Assembly: GCF_020026305.1 (NCBI RefSeq)
Contig: NZ_CP075691.1
Coordinates: 6,510,001 to 6,574,000 of the forward strand
Source: Streptomyces sp. 135
Lineage (GTDB): Bacteria; Actinomycetota; Actinomycetes; Streptomycetales; Streptomycetaceae
Direction of reading: 5' to 3'
Length of the DNA: 64,000 nt
In this document: positions 52,812 to 61,024 of the stretch, in pieces
How the letters are laid out: every line of letters starts with the position of its first letter
How positions within the stretch are numbered: the stretch's first letter is position 1
Position numbers and translations under genes: made by a program
Notes under the pieces: generated by a model
What the model saw: the letters and a program-made list of their open reading frames with translations, nothing else
Told to the model about the DNA's origin: nothing
The model's database searches: none

Positions 52812-53138
52812 TCAGTGGCCGAGGGCCTTGGCGAGCTCGTCCTTGTTCATCGACGAACGGCCGTCGATGCCGCGCTTCTTCGCCTCCTCGTACAGCTGGT
52901 CCTTCGTCGGCCCCTGGGAGCCGCTGTGCGAGCGCTCGCCGCCGCGCTGCGAGGCGGACTTCCTGTCCTGGGTGGACGCCTTGCTCGCGGTCTTCGACTC
53001 ACCGGAGCGGGCCCGCTCCTTGTTCACGGTGCGCGCGGCGATCTCCTTTGCGCGCCCCTTGGAGGTGCCGCGCTTCTCGGCGCCCTCCTTGATGTGTTCG
53101 TACTGACGCTCTCGCTTGGGGCTGGAACCCTGCGGCAT
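52812..53138 (-). CDS. Small basic SAP/Rho-N-like protein
   Basis: 108 aa. Charged, disordered first part (RGTSKGRAKEIAARTVNKER) and a C-terminal SAP-like helix pair (TKDQLYEEAKKRGIDGRSSM, then NKDELAKAL). These are conserved in Streptomyces and often labelled plasmid stabilisation proteins; probably nucleic-acid binding. GGAG precedes the ATG. Confidence 0.8.
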   Translation of the reverse strand: MPQGSSPKRERQYEHIKEGAEKRGTSKGRAKEIAARTVNKERARSGESKTASKASTQDRKSASQRGGERSHSGSQGPTKDQLYEEAKKRGIDGRSSMNKDELAKALGH

Positions 53139-53422
53139 GGTGATCTCCTTCCAGGTCCACGGTGACTTCTCGCGTACCCGACGGTCGGCTTCTCACCCGG
53201 AGACCCGGGCAGAACGGATGGAATCCATCTGATGCGGGCCGCCGGAGGTGTGCGAGCAGACAGCGACCGAACGGATGAGCAGGTGACCGGCCACTTCTTC
53301 CCCGGCGGCATCTCCTGCACCTTTGCCCTTGAAGCCCTGCTTGATCACGGGGGCGCTGTCGCTGTCGCCGTGCAGGATCGCGGCGCCCGACATCGCCCGC
53401 ATCTCCCAGGTGACCTGATGGC
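53139..53422. other. Decayed or non-coding stretch
   Basis: A 69-codon minus-strand frame (53193-53402) with GAGDAAGEEVAGHLLIRSVA has some coding character but no family I recognise and no ribosome site. Otherwise nothing seen. It separates the two clusters. Confidence 0.35.
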
Positions 53423-53480
53423 TCCTGACCTGCGGTTCCGTGCGCGCGCATTATGTGCGGTGTGGACGTTACGGGCCGGC
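53423..53480 (+). repeat. Dispersed intergenic repeat, B half
   Basis: Core CATTATGTGCGGTGTGGACG at 53449-53468, then TTACGGG; matches 2739-2765, with CTGACC(T)GCGGTT upstream in both. Confidence 0.55.
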
Positions 53481-53499
53481 CCCGAATCTCTTGAACTGC

Positions 53500-54459
53500 T
53501 CAGCCCGTCCGAAGGGCAGCATCCCGGGATCGCGTGCGGCTGAGTTGGAGTCCCGCCTCGAAGCCTGGGCCAGGGGCCAGTTGGAGGTCCTGCCAGAGGT
53601 GCGTCCCATCGAACCAGTGGTCGGTCGTCAGCATTGCCAGGCCGTGCCGCGAAGGTTCCTTGGCCAGGATCTGTTGGGCGCGGGAACGGGAAAGGTCCTG
53701 ATCCGGCCAGGGAATCCCGTAGTGCGTGGCCGCCGCGCGGAGCAGGGTGGACGCCTGGAGGGGGGCAGGATGACTGGCGTGGTACGCGGTTGTCGACAGT
53801 CGCTCCGCCTGTGCGAGACCACTGGCCACCACCAGGCGGGCAAGATCCGGGGCCGAGATGACGGACAGTTTGGCGGTCCAGCCCTCCACGGTGCCGGGCA
53901 GGGCTCGGAGGAGTCGGGCCAGGCCCGGCAGCAACCAGGTGTCCCCCTCGCCGTAGACGAGATGAGGGCGAAGGACGATGCCACCGGCGTCGAAGACCGC
54001 GTCTTCCGCCTCGGCCCGGGTGAGGGAGGTCTGGGATCCGGGGTTTCTGGTGAGCTGGAAGGGCGTGGCGTTCCGGAATGTGCCTCTGCCGTAGACGGAT
54101 GCGGTGCTTACGTACACGATGCGCTTCACTCCGGCTCGGAGAGCCTCATTGACCAGGTTCTGGGTTCCCTCCGCGTTGACGGACCTGTTCAGTTCGGTGG
54201 TCGGGCCGATGTGCGATGCGCAGTGCAGCAGGACGTCGACGCCGTCAAGGGCGCCGTGGAGTGAACGGGGGTCGGAGACATCTGCTGAAACGACGCGCTC
54301 GCGGCGGGCTGTGACGGACACGGGCCGACGGTGTGACATCAGCACGAGGCGCAGGTTCCGGTAGAAGGCCGCCTCGCGTGCCACGTGGCTGCCTATGAAG
54401 CCCGCGGCGCCGGTGACCAGGACGGTGCGGACAGGGGGTGTCCCAGGGATCGCCGTCAT
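53500..54459 (-). CDS. NAD-dependent epimerase/reductase
   Basis: 319-aa extended SDR: TGAAGFIGSHVA nucleotide loop near residue 17, YVSTASVYGRG in place of the usual Ser...YxxxK region (YxxxK itself is not evident), and FDGTHLWQDL at the C-terminus. It is coupled to afsA (TGATG). Reductases beside AfsA homologues commonly complete or tailor the gamma-butyrolactone signal, which I take as its likely role. Confidence 0.83.
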   Translation of the reverse strand: MTAIPGTPPVRTVLVTGAAGFIGSHVAREAAFYRNLRLVLMSHRRPVSVTARRERVVSADVSDPRSLHGALDGVDVLLHCASHIGPTTELNRSVNAEGTQNLVNEALRAGVKRIVYVSTASVYGRGTFRNATPFQLTRNPGSQTSLTRAEAEDAVFDAGGIVLRPHLVYGEGDTWLLPGLARLLRALPGTVEGWTAKLSVISAPDLARLVVASGLAQAERLSTTAYHASHPAPLQASTLLRAAATHYGIPWPDQDLSRSRAQQILAKEPSRHGLAMLTTDHWFDGTHLWQDLQLAPGPGFEAGLQLSRTRSRDAALRTG

Positions 54460-55415
54460 CAGCTCGGATCGCGGAGTGTCAGGTCGGCGTTGAAGACCTG
54501 CGTGCCCTGCTGCACCGCGGTCACGTGCACACGGAGATGGCCGTCGGAGTCCAGACCCTCGACCTCCGCTTCCATCCGGCACGGTGCGTCGAGTTCTGCG
54601 TAGCGGGTGAACGTGCTCTCCATCCCGACGAGGATCGCGTCGGGCCGGTGGGTCGCGGCGCGTGCCGCCTGCCGACCGGCTTCGATGAGCACCATGCCAG
54701 GTATGTGGTCGACCGGGTGGTCGAAGTAGATGGGGTGGTCGGTGTCGATGCGCAGCTCCCAATGCGGTTCGCCCTGTGCCGGCGCGGCCAGCAGGACGTC
54801 CTTCTGAGAGGTGCGGCCGACGGCCGCGGGCGCGACCGCAGGGGGAAGGGCGCCCTCCGTCGCGGTGGGCCGTTCGCCGCGCAGGCGGCGGTGGGCGGTG
54901 GGGCTGGTGCAGCTGAAACGTGCGCCACCGACGGCAACGGCGTGTCCGTCACGCAGGACGGAGACGGTGTAGCGCATGCCGGCGATGGTCCGGCCGCGCC
55001 GAACGATGTCGTGACACATCGTGTGCAGTTCGACCTCGGTCGGGGTGGGGCCGACCGTGAACGCGGCGGGTTCGGCGGTGAAGGACATGTCCCACATCAG
55101 GAACTGATGTCCGAAGGGAACTCCGTATTCGGCGTGGGACAGCAGGCTTCCCGCCTGCCGGATCGACTCGATCAACAGCATCGGGTCCTGGTGGCCACCG
55201 GAGGGAGCGAAGAGGGCGTGCCCCCGGGGCCACTGCGCCCTGACGAGGAAAGAGTCCTGTGGGCCTGTTCCGGAACCTCCGGCGCTTTCCCACCCGGTGA
55301 GTAGTACTTCCGCCACGGCGGCGCGGTGGACGTACCCGCGGGGAACCGTCGTGGTGGACCAGGGGCTCGGCGAAGGGGCGGTGTCGATCCGGGGCGCGGG
55401 AATGGCACTCAGCAT
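54459..55415 (-). CDS. AfsA/ScbA-family butyrolactone synthase
   Basis: 318 aa with two AfsA hot-dog repeats (first about 55-150 with QDPMLLIESIRQAGSLLSH, second about 215-300 with DHIPGMVLIEAGRQAARAA). These condense a beta-ketoacyl-ACP with dihydroxyacetone phosphate to make A-factor-type signals. AGGAG lies 8 nt before ATG 55415. Divergent from the cognate-looking TetR receptor, with two matching operators between. Confidence 0.93.
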   Translation of the reverse strand: MLSAIPAPRIDTAPSPSPWSTTTVPRGYVHRAAVAEVLLTGWESAGGSGTGPQDSFLVRAQWPRGHALFAPSGGHQDPMLLIESIRQAGSLLSHAEYGVPFGHQFLMWDMSFTAEPAAFTVGPTPTEVELHTMCHDIVRRGRTIAGMRYTVSVLRDGHAVAVGGARFSCTSPTAHRRLRGERPTATEGALPPAVAPAAVGRTSQKDVLLAAPAQGEPHWELRIDTDHPIYFDHPVDHIPGMVLIEAGRQAARAATHRPDAILVGMESTFTRYAELDAPCRMEAEVEGLDSDGHLRVHVTAVQQGTQVFNADLTLRDPS

Positions 55416-55543
55416 TTCAGGCGCTCCTGTCTTTCTGGGCACGGAGTGTGACGGGTTGGGCCCGTTTGCCCCGTCGGGGCGGAACGTGTGCAGCCAAAAG
55501 ATAGAGGCAGCCATACCGGCCCTCCGACCAGCGAACCCATCAG

Positions 55544-55565
55544 AACCAGGCAGCCCTACCTGGTT
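55544..55565. promoter_or_regulatory. Candidate autoregulator response element 1
   Basis: Inverted repeat AACCAGG-N8-CCTGGTT, i.e. ACCAG-N10-CTGGT with extra pairing. About 130 bases upstream of afsA. Same spacing as element 2. Confidence 0.6.
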
Positions 55566-55727
55566 TGTGTGTGCGGTTTGCCCGCCTTCGGTACCCCTGC
55601 CGGTGTGACTCGATGGGATTGGCCAGCCCCAACGGTCCGATAAGTTCTGTTTACTCGCATGTGAGAGGGTCTTCGATGCTTGCTTGTATGTCCTTGCCGG
55701 GGTGTGTTCCTCTACCGGAGAGGGGTG

Positions 55728-55753
55728 ATTACCAGACAAGCATGCCTGGTAAT
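55728..55753. promoter_or_regulatory. Candidate autoregulator response element 2
   Basis: Inverted repeat ATTACCAG-N10-CTGGTAAT. Shares the half-site ACCAG and the 10-base spacer with element 1, supporting a common dimeric regulator, presumably the receptor encoded at 56088. Confidence 0.6.
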
Positions 55754-56087
55754 GTCTCGAATGGTGAGCGGCATAACAGTTCGCCGGTGGCCCTCCGCAG
55801 AGCTGTCCCGCGCGGCGCGCCGTGGATTTCCCTACGCCTTCGTGAGTCGTGCCGCGGGGCGCGTGACCTCTCCGTCATCGAGACAGGTAGCGCTGACCTG
55901 CGGATTTGGCACACTGAGGGGGTGTCGGCGACGAGGCCTTGGTGACGACAGGATGCGAGCATGCCGTACACGCCCTCGAACCCTGTGCGTGGAAGCCGCG
56001 ACACCCGCTCGCGCGCAACGGCCACGCGAAGCCGAAAAGGTGCAGACAAGTTCGCTTGGTTCTGCCAAGAGGAAGTGAGGAGACGCG

Positions 56088-56783
56088 ATGGCGCAACAAG
56101 AGCGTGGCATCAGGTCCCGGCAATCGATCCTTGAGGCCGCGGCCCACGTGTTCGACCAGCGCGGGTACGACGCGGCGAGCACGACTGAAATCCTTGCCAG
56201 GGCCGACCTCACCCGCGGTGCTCTCTACCACCACTTCCCCTCGAAGGAAGCGATCGCCTCAGCGCTGATAGAGGCCCATGGTGAAGCCCTGGCGGTTCCC
56301 TACCGGGAAGTGCGGTTGCAGGCCGCGATCGATCTCACGCTGGGTTTCGCACACCAACTGCAGTACGACACCCTTCTGCGGGCCAGTGTGCGGCTCGCTG
56401 TCGAGCAGTCGTCGTTCACTCCTTCGGCCCGCACCCCCTACGAGCAGTCCGTCGCGGCGGTGTCAGACCTGTTGCGGCAGGCCGGGCAGCAGGGTGAGCT
56501 CTTGCCGGGCACCGACTTCCAGGAAGTCGCCGAGACCATCGTCGGGTCGTTCACCGGTCTCCAGGTGATGTCGCAGGTCTACAGCGACCGCCGGGACCTG
56601 CTCGCCCGGACCTCCGCGCTGTGGCGGCTCGTCCTCCCGGGCCTGGCCGCTCCAGGCATCCTCCTGCGGCTGCGGACCACTGCTCCGCCCGAGGTCGATG
56701 ACGCGCGGGAGGCCACCTCGGTCGCCGGTGAGGACCCCGTCCAGCACCCGGATCCAGTTCACGGAAAGACAGTTCGATCATGA
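56088..56783 (+). CDS. Gamma-butyrolactone receptor-like TetR regulator
   Basis: 231 aa. DNA-binding domain residues 8-55 (RGIRSRQSILEAAAHVFDQR, TTEILARADLTRGALYHHFP) has the ArpA/ScbR signature GALYHHFPSKE. The ligand domain contains the family W (SALWRLVLPGL) and GSFTGLQVMSQV. Releases DNA on binding the signal made by the neighbouring AfsA homologue. Its stop overlaps the next start (ATGA), coupling it to the IS701-like protein. Confidence 0.92.
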   Translation: MAQQERGIRSRQSILEAAAHVFDQRGYDAASTTEILARADLTRGALYHHFPSKEAIASALIEAHGEALAVPYREVRLQAAIDLTLGFAHQLQYDTLLRASVRLAVEQSSFTPSARTPYEQSVAAVSDLLRQAGQQGELLPGTDFQEVAETIVGSFTGLQVMSQVYSDRRDLLARTSALWRLVLPGLAAPGILLRLRTTAPPEVDDAREATSVAGEDPVQHPDPVHGKTVRS

Positions 56784-57910
56784 CACCGCCGAACGTGGCT
56801 CAGCTGTCAGCATCGCGAGACAGCGAGCCCTTGCAACGCTTTACCCAGGAGATCTTCGCGGCACTGCCGCGTGCCGATCAGCGGCAGTGGGCGCACGTCT
56901 ACACCCGGGCGCTGTTGACCGCTCCAGGGCGCAAATCGGGCCGCAACCTGGCGGATTCCGTGGGTATGCCGGAGGCGGCTCATAATTTCCACCAGTTCGT
57001 CAACGCCAGCCCGTGGGACTGGCTTCCGGTCCGTCGCTCGCTGTTGCAGTGGGTGGAGGAGCGAGACCGCGTCCGCGCCTGGGTGGTCGGGATGGCGACA
57101 GTGGCGAGGCGTGGAGAGCACTGTGCGGGCGTGCACCAGCGCTTCCTCCCCGAACGGGGGCGCACCGTCAACTGCCAAGCGGGCATCGGGATGTTCCTGG
57201 CCGGCAGGCAGGCGCACATGCCTGTCGCGTGGAGGCTGCTCCTGCCGGGCAGGTGGGCGCAGGACGAAGAACTGCGCGCGCGCACCAGAATCCCTGCGGC
57301 CGTTCGTGACACCACGCTGGTCGGCCACGTTCTCGAACTTGTGGACTCCCTGGTCGCCGACAGCGGGTCCGCCCCGCGTCCCCTGGTGACCGATCTCTCC
57401 CACGAGCAGGGGGTCGGATGGCTCCTGCGGACACTGCGAGCGCGCCATTACGACTTCGTCGTCGCCGTACCGGACAGCCTCCCGGCGCGGACTCGTTCCG
57501 GACCAGTGCTCGGTGCGCGTCGCCTCCTGGGGCTTGAGGGGACGGTGGAGGATTCCGTGGGCCGAAGCGGCATCCGTATGCGCAGTCGATCGGTCGGTCT
57601 GCCGGGAGTGGCGGCCGGATTGCCCGAGTGCCGCCTGTTCTCCGTCTCGGCGCCGGGGCAGCAGGACCGGCTGTGGATCACCAACCTCGTCGAAGAGACT
57701 CCGGAGAAGTTGTACCGGCTGAGCAGGCATGCCGATGCCTCCTCAGCCATGAAGGCCCTCACCGACGAGTTCGGTATGGCTGCCTTCGAGGGCCGTTCCT
57801 ATCCCGGCTGGCACCATCACATGACGTTGCTGTCGGCGGCCTTCGCCTTCAGTCGCCTGGGCGGAGCAGACTCGCGGCCGCGTGTGCCGGCTGCGCGCCG
57901 GGCAGCGTGA
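56780..57910 (+). CDS. Second IS701-like, catalytically dead protein
   Basis: 376 aa. IS701 features kept: ALLTAPGRKSGRNLAD, FVNASPWDWLPVRRSLL, VNCQAGIGMFLAGRQAHMPV, AWRLLLPGRWAQDEEL, and AAFEGRSYPGWHHHMTLLSA. The first acidic site (VDDTSFPKKG in active enzymes) reads VVGMATVARRG; the WRIE region reads RHADASSAMKALTDEFG. Only the second Asp (PLVTDLSHEQ) is left. Co-translated with a butyrolactone receptor, so a regulatory role is likely. It overlaps the convergent gene by 62 bases. Confidence 0.8.
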   Translation: MTPPNVAQLSASRDSEPLQRFTQEIFAALPRADQRQWAHVYTRALLTAPGRKSGRNLADSVGMPEAAHNFHQFVNASPWDWLPVRRSLLQWVEERDRVRAWVVGMATVARRGEHCAGVHQRFLPERGRTVNCQAGIGMFLAGRQAHMPVAWRLLLPGRWAQDEELRARTRIPAAVRDTTLVGHVLELVDSLVADSGSAPRPLVTDLSHEQGVGWLLRTLRARHYDFVVAVPDSLPARTRSGPVLGARRLLGLEGTVEDSVGRSGIRMRSRSVGLPGVAAGLPECRLFSVSAPGQQDRLWITNLVEETPEKLYRLSRHADASSAMKALTDEFGMAAFEGRSYPGWHHHMTLLSAAFAFSRLGGADSRPRVPAARRAA

Positions 57911-58733
57911 GCGGCAGCAGTCCCGCAGCGGCGGCTTGCGTCACGCAGTGTTTCCGCCCCCACCGCCGGTCATGCTCCGCGAGAGCGTCGAGCGCGGCGA
58001 TGTACCAGCGCCTCCTCACCTCGTCGCCCTGTGCGGGCAGTCCCAGCGAGGCGAAGAGTTCGGCTGCCCGCTCACACGCCGCGTCCCAACACCTGACCAG
58101 CGCCTCGGCCCTGTCTCTCAGCGCCACGGGATTCGTGGGCATCGCCCCGGTCCGCTCCGGCCCGACCAACTCGCGTACCAGGTCGTCGATCCGGCTGAGG
58201 GCTGCCGCGGAGATTCCTGAGCCGTGATCGCGGACAGCATCTCGCACCACCGCGTATGCCTGGTTCCGGCGTACGGCCGCCGCTTCACTCATGGCCGCGA
58301 CCTCCGCCACGAGATCGTCCGACGCCGCGACGGCTCGCAGATCTTGGTGCAGCGCCGACAGGGCGGTGGTGATGAGTACGCCGTCACGCAGGAGATAGCA
58401 GGTGCTGACGCGCACGTACCACCGCCTGTCCTCGCTGTCCGCTGCGCGGCGCGGCGACGACGGCTGTACCAGCGGTGCCCTCTCCCGCGGACGCTCCGGG
58501 GTTTCGAGACTCCGGCCCATGGAGCGGGACAGTGCCGCCTCCCGCTCGTACTGCGCGGCGTGAGCGGACAGCATCGAACGCACGGGGATCGGTACCTCGC
58601 ACACAGCGAGCGAGTGGAGCGTGGCGGCCATGTCCGCCTGCCCCGCGGCGAGTTCGGCGAACTGGCCGGCCAGGCGCCCGCGCACATACGGATGAAGCGC
58701 CCGGCTTCGGGGCAGCAGATCTGCGGTACTCAC
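57849..58733 (-). CDS. Unknown helical protein
   Basis: 294 aa from GTG 58733 (an ATG at 58763 has no ribosome site). Predominantly alpha-helical with Ala-rich stretches (DLVAEVAAMSEAAAVRRNQAYAV split by charged residues) and RRWYVRVSTCYLL near the middle. I see no catalytic motif or signal peptide and do not recognise the family. Lies between a dead transposase and the 2OG oxygenase and may share the oxygenase transcript (90 bases apart, same strand). Confidence 0.65.
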   Translation of the reverse strand: MSTADLLPRSRALHPYVRGRLAGQFAELAAGQADMAATLHSLAVCEVPIPVRSMLSAHAAQYEREAALSRSMGRSLETPERPRERAPLVQPSSPRRAADSEDRRWYVRVSTCYLLRDGVLITTALSALHQDLRAVAASDDLVAEVAAMSEAAAVRRNQAYAVVRDAVRDHGSGISAAALSRIDDLVRELVGPERTGAMPTNPVALRDRAEALVRCWDAACERAAELFASLGLPAQGDEVRRRWYIAALDALAEHDRRWGRKHCVTQAAAAGLLPLTLPGAQPAHAAASLLRPGD

Positions 58734-58823
58734 AGTGCTTCGTCTCTTCTCTCGGTGACCCACGTGCCGTGCGGCGCGGCGCGGGTGCGGCGGACGGCCG
58801 CACCCGCGCCACCGCGGTGCTGG

Positions 58824-59678
58824 TCAGCTCCAGTAGGTGAGCGGCTGCTCGGTTCCGCGTACTCCGATGAAGAAGCTCACGGCCGCTCGGTCGCGCCCCT
58901 TGGAAGGCCGAACCGCGTGGATGCGCGAGGCGTGGGACAGGATCAGCATGCCGGCGGTCGGCTTCAGCGCCACGGCGGGCTCGGGAATCAGGTCGCGGTT
59001 GAGCCCATAGCTGTCCGCGGAAGCGCGCAGGACGTCGTACTCCGCGTGTTCGTAACCGCGCGACCACAGTTCGAGCTCCCCGCCCTCATCGGCGGTCTGC
59101 AGGTACAGGTTGGCCGTCATCTGGGTCAGCAGTTCGGCCTTGCCGTCGGAGCGGTCCTCCCGGCGAAGGTCCTCCAACTCCCAGGACAGGAAGTCCTGGT
59201 GGGGGATCGCGCCCTTGCCCTCGGTGAACACCCGGGCCTGGCCGACGAACAGCGGATTGCCCTCCAGGTGCTCCATGTTGGCACCGCCCGGCCAGCCCTC
59301 CTGCAGCTCCAGCCGGAGGCGGTCGATGGGCGACAGGTACGGCGCCCAGGCGTCCCGCAGCGACTGGACGGCAGCCACGGCCTCCGAGAAGTAGTGCTGC
59401 TCGCGCTCCTTGCTGGACAGCCCCTCGTACGTGTTCAGGCCCCACTTGTGCACACCGGGCACGTTCGCGTACTCGCCGTAGAGGCTGTCGTGCAGCAGCT
59501 GCTGTGTGGCACGTGCGCACAGGTCCTGGGGGCAGTAGTCACGGACGACGATCGCGATGGCCTCTCCGTGGGCCAGCGAGAGGAGGTCGTCCCTCGTAAT
59601 TCGCTCCGCCTCGATGACGCGCGGGTTCTCCATCTCGTCGAACGGGGAGATCTTCTTGGTGCCCTGCTCCGCAATCAC
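58824..59678 (-). CDS. 2-oxoglutarate/Fe(II) oxygenase
   Basis: 284 aa. Metal facial triad visible as IPHQDF (His-x-Asp) and SHASRIHAVRP (distal His), with the 2OG-binding Arg shortly after. EYANVPGVHKWGLNTYEG and GGELELWSRGYE fit the prolyl-hydroxylase-like superfamily. GTG 59678 has AAAGGA at 6 nt. Probably hydroxylates an amino acid or peptide of the second cluster. Confidence 0.85.
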   Translation of the reverse strand: MIAEQGTKKISPFDEMENPRVIEAERITRDDLLSLAHGEAIAIVVRDYCPQDLCARATQQLLHDSLYGEYANVPGVHKWGLNTYEGLSSKEREQHYFSEAVAAVQSLRDAWAPYLSPIDRLRLELQEGWPGGANMEHLEGNPLFVGQARVFTEGKGAIPHQDFLSWELEDLRREDRSDGKAELLTQMTANLYLQTADEGGELELWSRGYEHAEYDVLRASADSYGLNRDLIPEPAVALKPTAGMLILSHASRIHAVRPSKGRDRAAVSFFIGVRGTEQPLTYWS

Positions 59679-60132
59679 GGGAAGTCCTTTCAAAGGAAAG
59701 CCGAAGACGTTCGGGGTGTGTAGGCGACTGGGCCCTGATGGCCACCCGAACATAAGCAGACCATTCCTGGATGTGCATCATCGGAACGGGCGGAGGAAAG
59801 ATCTGGTTCGCCGCGGCTTCAGCGCCGCTTTGGTGTGCCGAGGAGCGCTGTTGATAACCCTTCATGCTGAAGCTGGGGTCGTCGTGGTGCTGCGGACAGG
59901 AGAGTTGCCAAAGTATCGGTCGCCGTGTGCGCGCGCTCGCCCCCCAACTCTCCTGGTGGCACACGGGAAGACGCCGAGGCGAGGGTGTCGTCGAGAGGGA
60001 ACCTGCAGCTCACAGCTGAGGTACGTTGTGTCGCGCCGGAGGTGCACCCGACCGGGTGCTGCCGTCCAGATGTAGCCAGAGGTCGACCGCGCCACCCTTG
60101 CGCAGTCGCCTCTCACCCCGGGGGATCCACCT
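59679..60132. other. Divergent promoter region oxygenase/SARP
   Basis: 454 bases with no gene. I looked for the ACCAG-N10-CTGGT element that would link the SARP to the butyrolactone receptor and did not find one. Confidence 0.5.
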
Positions 60133-60933
60133 ATGGAATTCAAGGTTCTCGGCCACTTCGAGGTCGTGTCCGATGGAAAGGAAATCTGCACCCCAAAAGC
60201 CTTCAAGCAGCGCTCTCTTTTGGCTCTGCTGGTGACCCGTCACGACCAGTGCCTGTCGGCGTCCAGCCTTGCGGAGAACCTTTGGGGGGAAGAGGGTCAG
60301 CCCTCGACTGCCCGAGCTGCCCTACAGGTGTACATTTCCAAGATCCGGCGGCACCTGACGAGCTTCGGATTCGACCCCGACGGGATCTCGACCAGCCTTC
60401 CCGGCTATATTCTCCGGCTGGGCGAAAGTTCCCTCGACCTGGTCGAGTTCCGGGCTCTGGCCCACCATCAGGAAAGCTTCGAGGATGGTGGCCGCGACGC
60501 CCTGGAGCGCGAGGCCCGGCGCCTGCGCCAGGCGCTCGCCCTATGGCGCGGTCCCGCGTTGGCGGACATGCGCGACGTGCCCGCCCTGCGGGAGCTCGGC
60601 ACCGTACTCGACGAGGCGTGGACGTCCACCCTGGAGCGCAGGCTCGAGATCGACCTGCGGCTGGGCAGAGAACTCATGGTCCTCAGCGACCTGCGCCAGC
60701 TGGCTCTGCGTCACCCGGAGCGGGAGAAGGTCCAAGCGCTGTTGATGACGGCGCTCTACCGCGCGGGCCGGACCGCGGAAGCCCTCGCCACCTTCCGGCT
60801 CCTGCGCTCGACACTCATCAGCCGCTTCGGCGTGGAGCCCGGCCGCATGGCCGACAAGCTGCACCAGGCCATCCTCGCCCGCGAGCCATGGCTGGACGAG
60901 CACGCCGACGGGGTCTTCGCGTCGGTCGCCTGA
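60133..60933 (+). CDS. SARP-family transcriptional activator
   Basis: 266 aa, small SARP. Winged-helix OmpR-like DNA-binding domain to about residue 95 (QRSLLALLVTRHDQCLSASS, RAALQVYISKIRRHL, GYILRL) and bacterial transcriptional activation domain after (ALALWRGPALADM, HPEREKVQALLMTALYRAGR). Pathway-specific activator of the second cluster, placed between the oxygenase and the transport/ligase operon. Confidence 0.93.
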   Translation: MEFKVLGHFEVVSDGKEICTPKAFKQRSLLALLVTRHDQCLSASSLAENLWGEEGQPSTARAALQVYISKIRRHLTSFGFDPDGISTSLPGYILRLGESSLDLVEFRALAHHQESFEDGGRDALEREARRLRQALALWRGPALADMRDVPALRELGTVLDEAWTSTLERRLEIDLRLGRELMVLSDLRQLALRHPEREKVQALLMTALYRAGRTAEALATFRLLRSTLISRFGVEPGRMADKLHQAILAREPWLDEHADGVFASVA

Positions 60934-60972
60934 GTCGTCCGACACGACGGATGAGTCGTCCCACACGACGAA
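60931..60972 (+). repeat. 21-base tandem repeat upstream of the permease
   Basis: Units TGAGTCGTCCGACACGACGG(A) at 60931 and TGAGTCGTCCCACACGACGA(A) at 60952, 19 of 21 identical. Starts at the SARP stop codon and lies 53 bases before the permease; SARPs bind direct repeats with near two-helical-turn spacing, so this is a candidate activator site. Confidence 0.55.
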
Positions 60973-61024
60973 TGACAAGAAAGTAGTCACTATGTACATC
61001 TTTAGGGTACAAGGATAAAGCTCC

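Larger units (their letters stand above)
55416..56087. promoter_or_regulatory. Control region between afsA and its receptor
   Basis: A 672-base divergent region with no convincing gene. It contains two palindromes of identical geometry (55545-55564 and 55730-55749; separate entries) and is AT-richer than its surroundings, as expected for signal-controlled promoters. Confidence 0.7.

Noticed and set aside
53193..53402. Small minus-strand gene between the two clusters
   Set aside because: Partly coding-like, but there is no ribosome site, no recognisable family and it abuts the dispersed repeat; not enough to call.
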